Origin: Saccharum officinarum
Taxonomy: Eukaryota; Streptophyta; Magnoliopsida; Poales; Poaceae
Assembly: GCA_020631735.1 (NCBI GenBank)
Contig: CM036179.1
Location: 21,443,063-21,507,062, forward strand
Direction: 5' to 3'
Length of the DNA stretch: 64,000 bases
A program made the translations under genes and the position numbers. Positions 32,046 through 44,129 of this stretch are shown here, one piece after another. The notes beneath the pieces were generated by a model. That model searched no databases, was not told where the DNA came from, and saw nothing but the letters and a program-made list of their open reading frames with translations. Positions within the stretch are counted from its first letter, which is position 1, and each line of letters begins with the position of its first letter.

Positions 32046-34157
32046 TCATTTTTTAAAGTTACTAGAATCAAGCACATTGAGTTCACTTCTTAACCTACAA
32101 AAGGTTGCCTCATCCAAAGGTTTAGTGAAGATATCCGCTAATTGATTTTCACTTCTTACACCTTCTAGTGATATGTCATTTTTAGCAACGTGATCTCTTA
32201 GAAAGTGATGGCGGATATCAATGTGCTTGGTGCGAGAGTGTTGTACCGGATTGTTAGCAATTTTAACGGCACTTTCGTTGTCACATAAAAGTGGCACCTT
32301 TTCAAGAACAATTCCATAGTCTAGGAGGGTTTGTTTCATATATAGGATTTGTGCACAACAAGCCCCCGCGGCAATGTATTCCGCCTCGGCGGTGGACAAA
32401 GCCACACTATTTTGCTTTTTAGATGACCAAGATACTAAAGATCTTCCAAGCAAATGGCACCCTCCGGATGTGCTTTTTCTATCAATCTTGCAACCGGCAT
32501 AGTCCGAATCGGAATAGCCAACTAGTTGGAATCTAGCTCCTTTGGGATACCAAAGACCAATGCTTGGGGTGAGCTTAAGATATCTTAGGATTCTTTTTAC
32601 GGCACTTAGGTGAGGTTCTTTAGGGCATGCTTGAAAGCGAGCACACATGCACACACTAAACATGATATCGGGCCTAGATGCGGTAAGGTATAACAAGCTA
32701 CCAATCATAGAACGGTAGAGAGTTTGATCAACCGGTTTACCTCCCTCATCTAGGTCGAGATGTCCATTTGATGGCATTGGGGTCTTGATTGGTTTGCATT
32801 CTTCCATCTTGAATCTTTTGAGAAGATCCTTGGTATACTTTTCTTGAGAGATGAAAATCCCTTCTCTCATTTGCTTTACTTGAAAGCCAAGGAAGAATGT
32901 GAGCTCACCAATCATTGACATCTCGAATTCCTTTGACATCAATTCACCAAATTCCTTGCAATAATCTTCATTTGTTGATCCGAAGATGATATCATCAACA
33001 TATACTTGACAAATGAAGATCTCCCCATTAAACTTCTTGGTGAATAGTGTGGTGTCGACCTTCCCAATGGTGAAGCCCTTCTCAATGAGGAAGTCCCGGA
33101 GGCGTTCATACCACGCTCTAGGGGCTTGCTTGAGCCCATATAACGCCTTGGACAACCTATAAACATGATTAGGATATCTAGGGTCTTCAAACCCGGGAGG
33201 TTGATTAACATAGACTAGTTCATTTATAAAGCCATTTAAAAATGCACTTTTCACATCCATTTGATATAGTTTCATATCATGATGTGATGCATAAGCAAGG
33301 AGGATACGAATGGCTTCAAGTCTTGCAACGGGTGCAAAGGTTTCTCCAAAATCAAGACCTTCAACTTGAGAGAACCCCTTTGCAACTAGTCTTGCCTTGT
33401 TCCTCACCACTATGCCTTGGTCATCTTGCTTGTTTCGGAACACCCACTTGGTTCCAATGACTCTTGCACCTTTGGGATGCTCTTCAAGTGTCCATACTTG
33501 ATTGCGGGTGAAGTTGTTCAATTCTTCATGCATTGCAATCACCCAATCCGGATCTTGAAGAGCTTCTTCTACATTCTTAGGTTCAACACAAGAGACAAAA
33601 GAGTGATGTTCAACAAAAGAAGCTAGCTTTTGGGATCGAGTCATTACTCCCTTTGTAGGACTCCCTATGATGAGATCTTGTGGATGTGCTTGAAGTAGTG
33701 GTGAATTTCTTTTATCAACCACTTGAGGAGGTGGATGAGGAGCATCAACATCTTGAGCTTGTGCCTCGGATTGTTCATGAGAGACATGAGTGTCTTCATT
33801 TTCAACTCTCTCATTCTTGTTATCATCTTGAGGCACACGTGATGAAGATGGTGGATCAACAATTTGTACATCGTCATCATCATCTTTTGGCTTGATGTCT
33901 CCCACCGGCATGTTCTTCATGGCCTCCCTCAAGGGTTCATCACCTACATCATCACAATTCTCAATTGCTCCTTGGGAGCCATTAGATTCATCAAATTCCA
34001 CATCATATGTTTCTTCAACCAAACCGGTGGCATGGTTAAATACTCTATATGCTTTGGACTTTGATGAGTAACCAACAAGAAAACCAATATCACAACGTCT
34101 TTGAAACTTCCCTAGGTGTTGACGCTTCTTGTAGATGTAACATTTGCAACCAAACAC
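32046..34157 (-). CDS. pol: Inner Sirevirus pol, 3' part (RT-RNase H)
   Basis: The 703-residue frame begins in the integrase C-terminal region (FGCKCYI). It continues through an acidic linker, the RT domain ([23 protein letters not shown] at about 32985-33014) and RNase H ([31 protein letters not shown]), stopping at 32046. It copies element RNA into DNA in the cytoplasmic particle. It overlaps the preceding pol frame by 46 bases, with a one-base frame break near 34160-34175. Confidence 0.93.
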   Translation of the reverse strand: MFGCKCYIYKKRQHLGKFQRRCDIGFLVGYSSKSKAYRVFNHATGLVEETYDVEFDESNGSQGAIENCDDVGDEPLREAMKNMPVGDIKPKDDDDDVQIVDPPSSSRVPQDDNKNERVENEDTHVSHEQSEAQAQDVDAPHPPPQVVDKRNSPLLQAHPQDLIIGSPTKGVMTRSQKLASFVEHHSFVSCVEPKNVEEALQDPDWVIAMHEELNNFTRNQVWTLEEHPKGARVIGTKWVFRNKQDDQGIVVRNKARLVAKGFSQVEGLDFGETFAPVARLEAIRILLAYASHHDMKLYQMDVKSAFLNGFINELVYVNQPPGFEDPRYPNHVYRLSKALYGLKQAPRAWYERLRDFLIEKGFTIGKVDTTLFTKKFNGEIFICQVYVDDIIFGSTNEDYCKEFGELMSKEFEMSMIGELTFFLGFQVKQMREGIFISQEKYTKDLLKRFKMEECKPIKTPMPSNGHLDLDEGGKPVDQTLYRSMIGSLLYLTASRPDIMFSVCMCARFQACPKEPHLSAVKRILRYLKLTPSIGLWYPKGARFQLVGYSDSDYAGCKIDRKSTSGGCHLLGRSLVSWSSKKQNSVALSTAEAEYIAAGACCAQILYMKQTLLDYGIVLEKVPLLCDNESAVKIANNPVQHSRTKHIDIRHHFLRDHVAKNDISLEGVRSENQLADIFTKPLDEATFCRLRSELNVLDSSNFKK

Positions 34158-35269
34158 CCGGAAGAAGAAACGTCCGGCTTCTTGCCATTAAGCAACTCAT
34201 AGGGGGTCTTGCCAAGAAACTTTTGTAGGAAGAGGCGATTTGAAGCATAGCATGCGGTGTTGATTGCCTCGGCCCACAACTTCTCCGGAGTGTTGTACTC
34301 ATCTAGCATTGTTCTTGCAAGGGTGATCAAAGTTCGGTTCTTTCTCTCAACTACACCATTTTGTTGAGGAGTGTAGGTTGAAGACACCTCATGCTTGATT
34401 CCAATTTCATCACAATAAGCTTCAATGTTGGTGTTGTCAAATTCTTTCCCATTGTCACTTCTAATCTTCTTTATCTTGACTTCAAATTCATTTTGAGCTC
34501 TCTTTGCAAACTTCTTGAAGCAATTTGCCACTTCGGATTTGTCATGAAGGAAGAAAGTCCATGTATACCTTGAGTAGTCATCCACTATCACAAGACAATA
34601 GAGATTACCACCCAAGCTCTTGTATGTTGTAGGCCCAAACAAATCCATGTGTAGAAGTTCTAACACTCTTGAAGTTGACATGAAAGCTTTGGTTGGATGA
34701 GTGTTTGCAACTTGTTTGCCCGCTTGACATGCACTACAAGGTTTGTCCTTTTCAAACTTCACATCCTTCAATCCTCTCACTAGTTCTTTCTTCAATAGCT
34801 TGTTGAGAGTGTTCATTCCAACATGAGCAAGCCTCCTATGCCAAAGCCAACCAAGTGAGGTCTTGGTGAACAAACATGTCATCAAATTTGCATCTTCGGA
34901 GGTGAAGTCAACAAGATAAAGATTATTGTATCTAAAGCCTTTGAATATCACTTGCTTGTCATCTATCTTTGAAACTTCCACTTCATTTGGTGTGAACAAG
35001 CATTGGAAGCCAAGGTCACAAAGTTGCCCAACGGACAACAAGTTGAAACTCAATGAAGCAACATAGAGCACATTTGAGAGTGAGTGATCATGTGATATTG
35101 CAATCTTGCCTATACCCTTGACTTTGCTCTTTGAATTATCCCCAAATGTGATCTTCTCTTGACATATACCATTCTCTTCAATGGTGGTGAACATACGAGG
35201 ATCACCGGTCATATGTTGAGTGCAACCACTATCAATAACCCAATGAGTTCCACCGGTCTTGTAGTTCAC
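34112..35269 (-). CDS. pol: Inner Sirevirus pol, 5' part (PR-IN)
   Basis: The frame opens at GTG 35269 right after a TAG triplet. It encodes the aspartic protease motif ([11 protein letters not shown]), the integrase zinc-binding region (WHRRLAHVG to CSACQAGKQ) and the DDE core ([23 protein letters not shown]). A single-base loss near 34165 shifts the frame, so it ends at 34112 instead of running into RT. The frame differs from that of gag upstream. Confidence 0.92.
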   Translation of the reverse strand: MNYKTGGTHWVIDSGCTQHMTGDPRMFTTIEENGICQEKITFGDNSKSKVKGIGKIAISHDHSLSNVLYVASLSFNLLSVGQLCDLGFQCLFTPNEVEVSKIDDKQVIFKGFRYNNLYLVDFTSEDANLMTCLFTKTSLGWLWHRRLAHVGMNTLNKLLKKELVRGLKDVKFEKDKPCSACQAGKQVANTHPTKAFMSTSRVLELLHMDLFGPTTYKSLGGNLYCLVIVDDYSRYTWTFFLHDKSEVANCFKKFAKRAQNEFEVKIKKIRSDNGKEFDNTNIEAYCDEIGIKHEVSSTYTPQQNGVVERKNRTLITLARTMLDEYNTPEKLWAEAINTACYASNRLFLQKFLGKTPYELLNGKKPDVSSSGCLVANVTSTRSVNT

Positions 35270-35283
35270 CTACACACAAGAGA

Positions 35284-37631
35284 TCAAGCTTTTTGTTTAG
35301 GGACCCAAACTTGAGAGGGGCCCTTGACTTTATCCACTAGTGACTTGGCAACCCATATTTTCTTTGGCCTATTCTTGTTTGGGGGACCCAAAAACATGAC
35401 TTTCATCTTTCCATTTGAATCTTTTCTTAGCATATAATGAGCATTGAAAGCGAAAGGTCTAGCATGCTTGGGCAAGGGTTGTGGTGGTGGAGTTTTGCAT
35501 TCATGAGCAAAGTGACCTTCTTGACCACACTCAACACATCTCTTTGGCTTGGGCTTTGACTTGCTTTGTTGTTGTTGAGCTTTTGCTTTCTTCTCTTGAT
35601 TTGCCAAGTACCCAATACCACTTCTATCCATCTTCATTACGGTGTTCATGAGGAGCTCACTTTGCAAATGTTGGCCTCTTGTGAACTTGCTTAGGCCGGT
35701 CTTGAGATGCTCTTTTTCTTGCTTGAGCTTTTTGTTTTCTTCAATGAGTGACTCATTTGTTGGTTGCTTCTCAAGAGCCATCAAACCTTTTAGCTTCTTG
35801 TTCTCACTTGCAAGCTTCTCATTTTCACTCTTAATCTTGGCATAATCATCATGGTTGCTTGACTCAACCACACTCTTGCCTTTGCTACTAGAACCTCGCT
35901 CAATGCTTTCAATGATCAAGTCATCACATGATGTAGCTATATCACACTTAACAACATGGTTAGTAGCATCATGTGTCTCAAGAGCAAGTTCATTAGCAAC
36001 CACAAGACTATCATAATCAATTTTTAATGTGGTATATTTGTCCTTTAGAGAATTGTGTCTAGTGATGAGCTCATCATGCTTCTTCTCAAGTTTATCATGT
36101 TGATCTTTAAGCTCTTTATAGGAGGTTTTGAGTTCCTTGAGAGTGGAAGACATCACTTCATTTTGAACTCTAAGCTCACCACTAGTCTTTTGAATATTTT
36201 CAAGCTTTGATGAGAGTGATTCATTTTCATTTTGAAGATCATCATTTTCACTTCTAGTTCTTCTTATGATTTTAGTGTATTTGTTTAACAATTTTACAAG
36301 TTCATCATAAGAAGGTGAGTCATATTCATCATCACTATCACTATCGTCATCATCATCACTATCATGGTTTTGTACCTTTCGTTCACCCTTGGCCATAAGG
36401 CATAGGTGAGTAGTGGACGATGATGGTGAAGGAGGCGGTGAAGGTGGTGATGAAGATGTTGGTGAAGATGATGGCCCCATCACAAATGCGGCAACCTTCT
36501 CTTTCTCATCATTGCTCTCATCTTCGGAGGACTCACATGATGATTCAATGTCGGTGAGCCAATCACCAACAATGTATGCCTTTCCTCCCTTCTTTTTCTT
36601 GTGGAACTCCTTCTTTTTGCCATCCTTCTTCTTGTATGGCTTGTTCCTCTTCTTCTCTTCTTCTTCATCACTTGAATCATTTTTCTTGCCCTTGTTTTTG
36701 TTCTTGTACTTGTCTTTTGGTGGTCTAGGGCATTGATGAGCTAGATGACCAAGTTCACCACAATTGTAGCAATCCATCTCCGAGATTGGCTTTCTCTTGC
36801 TACTTGTGAAGAATTTCTTCTTCTTGCCATCGAACTTGATGCCACTCTTGTTAAGCTTCTTTAACATCTTGGTGGTCTTTCTCACCATGAGTGCAAGTGA
36901 TTCATCATCAACATCACTATCACTTGAGCTTTCTTGCACCATCATGGCTTGGCCTTTCATCTTCTTCTTGTCATGACTAGCTTTGAAGGCCAAGTCTTTC
37001 TTCTTGGAAGATGATGAGCCCTCTTCCGGAGTGATATGCATGTACATCTCATGAGCATTGATTTTCCCCAAAACTTGCGTTGGTGTTGCGGTGGAAAGAT
37101 CACTTTGGTGAAGCACGGTGACAATATGTCCATACTTCTCAACGGGAAGCACACTCAAGATCTTCCTTGCAACATCCGATTGGCTCATTTTGGTGAGCCC
37201 AAGAGCATTGAGGTCCTCTACAAGAACATTCAAGCGAGTGTACATGTCATTAGCACTTTCTTTGGGAAGCATCTCAAAAGAATTAATTTTCTTTAAGGCT
37301 ATGTGATAGCGTTCCTCACGCTCACTCTTAGTTCCCTCATGGAGAGCACAAAGATTTTCCCACAATTCATGAGCGTTCTTTGCATTACGCACGCGATTGA
37401 AGATATCTTTGCCTAAGCCCCGGTAGAGTGCATTTTTGGCCTTTGCATTCCACCGGTCGTACTTCTCCTCGTCACCACTTGGGTTAGCGGGATCCCTTAT
37501 GGGGGAAGCCCTTCGGTTGCGGCTCTAAGGCACCCAACATCTATGGCTTCGAGGTACGCCTCCATACGAATTTTCCAATATGGAAAATCGTCTCCCTCAA
37601 AAGTGGGAGGTGGTCCTTCCCCATTAGACAT
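35284..37631 (-). CDS. gag: Inner Sirevirus gag (frameshifted near its start)
   Basis: The start Met at 37631 (MSNGEG) lies 40 bp after the PBS. After 44 codons a one-base loss in a C-run (about 37500-37510) causes TAA at 37499-37497. The downstream frame stays open to 35284, its first Met being at 37392. It holds a capsid-like domain, zinc knuckle CYNCGELGHLAHQC, an acidic/Lys-rich linker, a long coiled coil and a second knuckle CVECGQEGHFAHEC, ending in WVPKQKA. This is the same layout as the outer gag. As sequenced it would not give full-length Gag. Confidence 0.88.
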
Positions 37632-37670
37632 CTTGCTCTAGGCGGTAAAGCCTAAAAGTAGAGCAACACG

Positions 37671-37682
37671 GCTCCGATACCA
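37671..37682 (-). other. Primer binding site of inner Sirevirus
   Basis: The minus strand reads TGGTATCGGAGC, two bases inside the 5' LTR edge. It differs by one base from the canonical initiator tRNA-Met PBS. Confidence 0.9.
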
Positions 37683-37684
37683 AT

Positions 37685-39290
37685 TGAAAGGATCAAGATG
37701 CCCAAGAGGGGGGGTGAATTGGGCTTTTCTAAAAATAAATGCAAGGAATAAATCCTACAAGCTGGAATTCACCCCTAGTGTCTACTTGTGTTCCTAGAGA
37801 GTCTACCGATACAAAGTTTTGCACCCTAGTTTCCAATCCTAGTCTAGCATGGCAAGTCTAGGAATGTAAACAAGCAATGTAAGTAAATACGAGAAAGTAA
37901 ATGCTTGAATGTAAAGGGGCAAGGAACACGGCGATGTTTTTCCGAGGTATCGGAGAGTCGCCACTCCCCACTAGTCCTCGTTGGAGCACCCGCGCAAGGG
38001 TGTCGCTCCCCCTTGATCCGCGCAAGGATCAAGTGCTCTCTACGGGTTGATTCTTCGACACTCCGTCGCGGTGAATCACCCACAACCGCTCACAAGATGA
38101 GTTGGGTCATCCACAAGCTCCGCCGGATGAACACCAAACTCCCAATCACCACCAAGCCGTCTAGGTGATGGCGATCACCAAGAGTAACAAGCTAGAACTC
38201 TCACTTGACCTCTACGAGCCTAAATGAGAAAGTGGATGCACACTTGTTACTCTCTAATCGCTAGTGAGGAACTCTCAAGCTTTGATTCTCAAATCTCTAT
38301 CCTCACTAGTGCTCTTGCACTACCTTGCACTTCAAAGGTGTTTATCAGCTGATCAAATGAGCAAGAGACCTCTAAAAGAGGTGGTGGGGATGTATTTATA
38401 CACCCCACAGACGAAACGAACCGTTACCTGCTGACTCAGCAAAACTCGAGCTGACCGGACGCGCCGGTCGTACTGACCGGACGCGCCGGTCGCTCGTAAC
38501 GGTCAAAAACCGAAAAACACCTAAATGACCGGACGCACCGGTCAGGGGTGACCGGACGCGTCCGATCGTGCGTGGAGCTTACTGTACTCGCACCGGACGC
38601 GCGACCGCGTCCGATCGGTGATGACCGGACGCGTCCGGTCGTCTCAGGACCTTACTGGACTATGACCGGACGCGCCGATCACACCCAGGTCGCGTCCGAT
38701 CGGGTGTTTCCCTTAAGTGACACGTGTTGACTTCTGACCACCGCGTCCGGTCCTCGCGAGGACCGCGTCCGGTGCTCAGAGCTGAAACCCCAGCCGCGGA
38801 ACTGAACTGACCGGACGCGTCCGGTCATGCCGAGGACCGCGTCCGGTCACTGGAAAATGACCCGAAACTCTCCGAAAAGCGTCACAACTTGAACCAAGTT
38901 GCTCCCAACTGAACTTTGAGCTATTCTAGAGCTGCCTAGCGCCAAGTTTAACAAGTGTGCACCACACCTAAACATAGGACTCGCCTAGGTCAAGCTACCC
39001 GCTCATGCCCCCCTTTATAGTACGGCCAAAAGAGAAGAACGAAGATCCTAACGACTATTCCAAATGTCTCTCAACACCTCGACATCCGGAACTAACCGTC
39101 CTTAATCTTGACGTCACTCTTTTGAAAACCGAAACGATTTCCATCAAGGGGCATGAATACCATGGTGCCCAAAGCAGTTAAAACCTCCATGACCTAACTT
39201 ACCAAAGTTTCTGCAAAACACACGTTAGTCATGGTAATAAAGCGTTGTTATCAATTGCCGAAACCAAACCTCGGGGCCTAGATGCTTTCA
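37685..39290 (-). repeat. 5' LTR of inner Sirevirus
   Basis: The 1606-bp LTR is almost identical to 26023-27627. CpG palindromes lie at about 38450-38850, the TATA box at 38393-38400 (minus) and the hairpin at 38164-38179. Confidence 0.95.
38450..38850. repeat. CpG palindromes in inner 5' LTR
   Basis: Same cluster as in the partner LTR, with complete TGACCGGACGCGTCCGGTC copies. Confidence 0.88.
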
Positions 39291-39295
39291 GCATG
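39291..39295. repeat. TSD of inner Sirevirus (right)
   Basis: GCATG matches 26018-26022. Confidence 0.95.
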
Positions 39296-40051
39296 GAAGA
39301 TGCAAAGAGTATTACAACCCCAATGGGCACTAGTGGAAGTTTGGATAGTGACAAGAGTGGCAACATGGTGGATCAAAAGCTATATAGATCAATGATTGGT
39401 AGCCTACTCTATGTGACGGTATCAAGGCCCGATGTGATGTTTAGTGTATGTATGTGTGTAAGATTTCAAGCCTCACCAAGAGAAAGTCATTTGAAGGCAA
39501 CAAAGAGAATATTGAGGTACTTAAAGCATACACAAGATGTTGGATTGTGGTATCCCAAAGGTGCAAGTTTTGAGCTAGTTGGATATTCGGATTCCGACTA
39601 TGCCGGTGATAAAGTGGAGAGAAAGAGCACTTCCGGGACATGTCAATTGTTGGGAAGATCACTTGTCTCATGGTCATCCAAGAAGCAAAATAGTATTGCA
39701 CTATCTACCGCCGAAGCCGAATACATCGCCGCGGGTAGTTGTTGTGCACAAATCTTGTGGATGAAGGCAACATTGAAGGATTTTGGAATCAATTTTAAGA
39801 ATGTACCATTGCTATGTGACAATGAAAGTGCCGTGAAGCTAACTAACAATCCGATTCAACATCAAAGAACAAAGCATATTGATGTTCGCCATCACTTTAT
39901 TAGAGATCATCAACAAAAGGGTGACATTGCTATTGAGAGTGTTGGCACCGAAGATCAATTAGCCGATCTATTCACCAAGCCACTTGATGAGAAGAGATTT
40001 CACAAGCTAAAGAATGAGTTGAACATACTTGATTTCTCCAACATGAGTTGA
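39296..40051 (+). CDS. pol: Outer Sirevirus pol, 3' part (RNase H)
   Basis: It resumes the outer pol directly after the inner element's TSD and in the same frame as 23548-26022. It encodes the end of the RT connection and RNase H ([46 protein letters not shown]), with TGA at 40049-40051. The open codons before 39291 belong to the inner LTR and are not part of the gene. The outer element therefore had an open RT/RNase H until it was hit. Confidence 0.92.
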   Translation, partial: EDAKSITTPMGTSGSLDSDKSGNMVDQKLYRSMIGSLLYVTVSRPDVMFSVCMCVRFQASPRESHLKATKRILRYLKHTQDVGLWYPKGASFELVGYSDSDYAGDKVERKSTSGTCQLLGRSLVSWSSKKQNSIALSTAEAEYIAAGSCCAQILWMKATLKDFGINFKNVPLLCDNESAVKLTNNPIQHQRTKHIDVRHHFIRDHQQKGDIAIESVGTEDQLADLFTKPLDEKRFHKLKNELNILDFSNMS

Positions 40052-41180
40052 TGCACTCCCATGATATGACATGCCTCTCCTTCGAGCCCCAAGGTACAAT
40101 TGGTTGACATGTCATACATTCTATACTAAGGACATGTTTAGTGCATCTAGTCATGATTTCTTATGTTCTAGGATCATTCATGAAAATTAAATGAATTTGA
40201 AGTTTATATGGTGCCACTATTGTTTCCATGACTTGTATGATCTAGTGGTAGCATATAACTTGTTTAAGTAGCTTGTGATCCTAAGTGTTTTAATCTAGAA
40301 AACTTGTCTAAATATTTGCTTCAACATGGTGCATGATAACCCTTCTAGTGAGGTGTGAAGAAGCTTGCCTTTGGATCAAACCGAAGTATTTTATTTAAGC
40401 AAGCAATCTAGGTTGAATCATAAACTTGATCCTCACCCCATATTTTAACATGATAATCTATCTAAAGTTTGCTCCTTGTGGTCAATTGGTGCCAAAGGGG
40501 GAGAAAATGTTGTTCACAAAGATAGAACTCAAAAATGTTATGGGGGAGAAAATGTTGTTCACAAAGTTAAATCCTAAAGGGGGAGAATTGATAAAAGAAG
40601 CACACAAGTAGGGGGAGCAAGCTCTTAAACATGAATGTTGCATTTCTATGTGCACTTCATATGTATGATGCATAGTTATGCATTTCGTTTTCTCCGATAC
40701 ATAGCTTGTGTGGTGACTTGCTAGTATAATTTGAATGATGCATTGTGGTACTAGCATGAATAGGAAGTAGTTAGATTTTTGTTGCTTCATATTTTTCAAA
40801 GTGGTACTAGAACCTTGCTTATAAATGTTGATCTCACGAGGTTTCTAGTTATGTTAGTGCTTTTACAAGTGGAATCTAACTACACAAGGTGCTAAGATGG
40901 TGTTTATCGCTACTCCGATGGTATCACGCTTCAAAGGTCTATAATCTTAAACACTTAGCACCTATTGGTAGACAATGCTCCTAATCTTTCCTATCTAACA
41001 TGTATGCTTCCAAAATCCAAACATATAGCATACATGTAGGGGGAGCCATTGCTATCAATTTGAATTCATGATCACATGTTCATAATTCTTACACATGGTA
41101 ATATACTTGGACAATGTGACATGGGTTCAATCAAAATTTTATCATAATATCTTTGTGAAAGGTTTGTCACCAATTACCAA
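40052..41180 (+). other. 3' region of outer Sirevirus with repeated purine tracts
   Basis: There is no accessory ORF here, unlike the inner element. Purine tracts of the AAAGGGGGAG type occur at about 40494, 40529, 40577, 40608, 41036 and finally 41181-41192. Two follow the repeated phrase GAGAAAATGTTGTTCACAAAG. Multiplied PPTs are a described Sirevirus trait. Confidence 0.8.
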
Positions 41181-41192
41181 CAAGGGGGAGAT
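41181..41192 (+). other. Polypurine tract of outer Sirevirus
   Basis: CAAGGGGGAGAT directly precedes the 3' LTR start TGAAAGTCC. Confidence 0.92.
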
Positions 41193-43201
41193 TGAAAGTC
41201 CTATGTTTGGTGTTGGTAATTAGTGACAATACCTAAGTACTAATCCTATGCCTAAGTTGTATGTAGCATATGAGGATTAGTACATTCCAAGGTTGGTGGC
41301 AAGATGGACATGGTGATCATAATGGCCACACTTGGATTTGGACGCAACCCTATATGATCAAGGCAAAGGTATATGCTTAAGGGTTGTGTTTTAGTAACCA
41401 AGACACCTAGTGGGTGTGGTTATATTATAGGATAGATAGCCGTACTATAAAGAGGGGAATGACGCGGCTATTGAACTCCTAAGTGCCTCTAGATGTGCAT
41501 TTCATGATCATATGCATTTGGATAGAACTAATATCGCCTCGAAAAATGATTGTGAAAATGATAACACACTCACACATGACGAGATCACTTGGTGATGTTA
41601 GCACGTTTGCGACGGCGATGGAGTTTGAGCGGTAGAGAGGGTTTGGGTTCCTCTCTCCCTCCCGCCGAGCTTGCGAGGCGGGATTCAGGCGTTTTCGAGA
41701 AGTTGAAACGATTATTTTCCACTACGCTGGAAGTCCGGAAAAGAAATGGAGGCGAACGGAGGTCACAGAGGTGACCGGACGCTGAACCGGACGCGATCCT
41801 TGCATGACCGGACGCGTCCGGTCAGTGTTCAGTGTCTGCGCATTTTTCAGTTCGATGATCGGACGCGAGGCGCGTCCGGTCACTGACGATCGGACGCGTC
41901 CGGTCGTCCAGGGAGCTTACTGGACTCTAACCGGACGCTGGCACTGTCGCGTCCGGTCATTTACTTCAGCGCGTCCGGTCACTATTTCGTTGAGCGCTGC
42001 TCAGGCGACCAGCGCGTCCGGTCCTTCACGGGACCAGCGTGTCCGGTCCTTCACGGGACCAGCGCGTCCGGTCGTTCCCAGCGCGTCCGGTCAGTTGGAC
42101 CAGCGCGTCCGGTCGTTGCTTCGCAGTTAGCCGTTGGGCGACCAGCGCGTCCGGTCGTTTGGACCAGCGTGTCCGGTCAGTACTTCACGAGTTAGCCGTT
42201 GGGCGACTGGCGCGTCCGGTCAGTTGGACCAGCGCGTCCGGTCAGCCCGATTTTGGCTATTTAAGTTTCTAACGACTATATTCGAAGGGGTACGTCTATA
42301 AATACTCGTTGGCCGGCTCAAGGCTCTCTCTATCGAACATTTGACATACTTGTGAGCACTTTGAGCTAAGCAACTCCCCTCCCACTCATCTCTCTTGCTT
42401 CTTTGCATATTCGAAGTGAGATTGAGTGATCCAAGTGCATTTGCATTGTGAGATTGCATCTAGTTGGCACTTGGTGGTTGATTTGCTGCGGGATTCTTGT
42501 TTCTCTTGGTGGTTGCCGCCACCTAGACGGCTTGGAGCAGCTTGGAGGCGTTGGCAAGAGTTGGTGATTGTTCTTGGCCACCTCCAGTGATTGTGAGAGG
42601 TTTGTGCCTACCTCGGCGAAGCGCCAAAGGCAACATTAGTATATTGCTCGTGTCATTGCAACCTTTTGCCATTTGGTAGGTTCTTATGGTGCCTTTTGAG
42701 AGGCTCGGTGTGTGACCGATTAGCCACCGAACCACGTGGTGAAGAGGGACACAACGGGGACTAGCGTGCCGGCAAGCACGTGAACCTCGGGATAAATCTT
42801 CGTGTCATCACTTTCATATTGTGATTGATTGATCCCGGTGTTCGGTTATCTTGGTATTCATCGCTTGATTATATTGATTGATTGGCTCAATTCTTCGCCC
42901 CTCGGTGATACCCTCCTAACTCTCTCTTGTATTAATTTCTTAGTTATCTTTGCTAGCAAGTTAGCTTTGCTAGAGTAGCTTCTTTGTGTAGCTTGCTAGT
43001 TGTAGTTTTCCTTCTCGATTTGACTTGTGCGGTTGAGTGCAATTACTAGAATTGTGAATTGGTTAGGTGGCTTGCAAACACCCCGTAGGCTAAGCAAAAC
43101 TCGCATCTCGCTATTTGTTTTATTGATAAACTTGTTTAGCTTATCTTTGTAGAAAATTTTAATAGGCTATTCACCCCCCCTCTAGCCATCAAGACCTTTC
43201 A
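41193..43201 (+). repeat. 3' LTR of outer Sirevirus
   Basis: The LTR is 2009 bp, with CpG palindromes at 41770-42245, a TATA box at 42297-42304 and a hairpin at 42508-42523. It lacks one repeat unit present in the 5' LTR. Confidence 0.95.
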
Positions 43202-43206
43202 AAGGG
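43202..43206. repeat. TSD of outer Sirevirus (right)
   Basis: AAGGG matches 19259-19263. Confidence 0.93.
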
Positions 43207-44100
43207 AGACGGCATCGCGGTGACAATGAGTGCGCCTACCGATCACGTCTGTGAGCCGCCCCCTCCTTCTGTCGCGCCTTATTTCTCTGAGCCAGATCCA
43301 CTTGCTTTGGCGATGTGCATGGCCGTTGGGCCTCCTGCTCTAGTTGTCTCCGTCGATCCGATGTTGGAGGAGCTCGCCGCTGTGGAGGCCACCTTCCTGC
43401 GGACCGTGGGGCCGTCTACGGCGGGGAACGACGCCAACCCGGGGTTTGTGGAGCCGGCTACGGCGATGGCGCAGGAGCTGCCGCAGCTTACGCCTCCTGC
43501 GGGTGAGGTGGCGCCTGTGGAGGTTGTGAGTCGGCCATCTGAGGTGGAGATAGCCACGCGGGACGGTTCACCTCAACCACCGACGCAGGAGTCAGCACTG
43601 CTGCTGACGCCTCCTCGGGAGGGTCAACCCGGTGTCGCAAGTGGGGACGAAACGCCGTCGCCGCACGAGGCCGCTCGGCGCCTCACATAGTTTCTTGACA
43701 AGGTGCGAGTTGTGCGGGAGCCGCCCCTAATCACCTCTCCACCACGGCAGAGGACGCCAGTCTGGAGGTCCCCGCCTATCCGACCCAGGAGCAGACGGAT
43801 TGCCGCCCAACCGTTGGCGCACATTCCGGCCTCTCGGCGGGGCGAGGTTCTCCTCAACCAACGACTGGGGATCGCGCCGCCGACCACACTGGTTTCACCC
43901 CGCGCCCAAGGGGATACTCGACGCCCTGCGTCCTGGGACCTTGTCCGCGAGCCAGGTGGAGGCCTTGGACGTGTTGTTCCCAGCGTACAAAGGACGCCCG
44001 TGCGACCTCTTCCGGGAGGACTCGTAGGGCGCGGCGGTGAGCGCATTTTGGTTGATCCATTTACGTAATATCGATCCAGGGAATATTTTGCTAGGTTGAT
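43207..44100 (+). pseudogene. LINE ORF1-like region, right piece
   Basis: An acidic, Pro-rich frame (open 43220-43690, TAG) is followed in another frame by a basic segment. That segment includes RSRRIAAQPLAHIPASRRGEV (about 43780-43850), the type seen near the C-terminus of grass LINE ORF1 proteins. It continues the left piece ending at 19263. Frame breaks make it non-functional. Confidence 0.5.
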
Positions 44101-44129
44101 CCAGCTGTTGACCACCTAGCGCGCCTGAT

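Larger units (their letters stand above)
26023..39290 (-). mobile_element. Inner full-length Sirevirus (Copia), minus strand
   Basis: It is inserted in the outer pol, in opposite orientation, with the perfect TSD GCATG (26018-26022 and 39291-39295). In element order: 5' LTR 39290-37685, PBS 37682-37671, gag 37631-35284, pol 35269-32046, a CpG-rich promoter-like region 31560-31289, an accessory ORF 30590-28056, purine tracts, and 3' LTR 27627-26023. By eye the LTRs differ by about four substitutions and three homopolymer indels in 1.6 kb, so the insertion is very young and younger than the outer element. Same family as the element at 1-2094. Confidence 0.95.
19264..43201 (+). mobile_element. 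Outer full-length Sirevirus (Copia), plus strand
   Basis: The LTRs (19264-21291 and 41193-43201) start TGAAAGTCCTATG and end AGACCTTTCA. A PBS for initiator tRNA-Met, a purine tract before the 3' LTR and the TSD AAGGG complete the element. Domain order is gag, protease, integrase, RT, RNase H, which is Ty1/copia. Multiple purine tracts near the 3' end, CpG palindromes in the LTRs and a long gag with two zinc knuckles point to the SIRE/Maximus lineage. Pol is cut by the inner element at 26023-39290. By-eye comparison gives roughly 20-25 substitutions between the LTRs (about 1%), i.e. a few hundred thousand years under a commonly used grass rate. Confidence 0.95.

Noticed and set aside
39245..39295. 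Upstream Met extension of the outer pol 3' piece
   Set aside because: These codons belong to the inner element's LTR and the TSD; the gene itself resumes at 39296.
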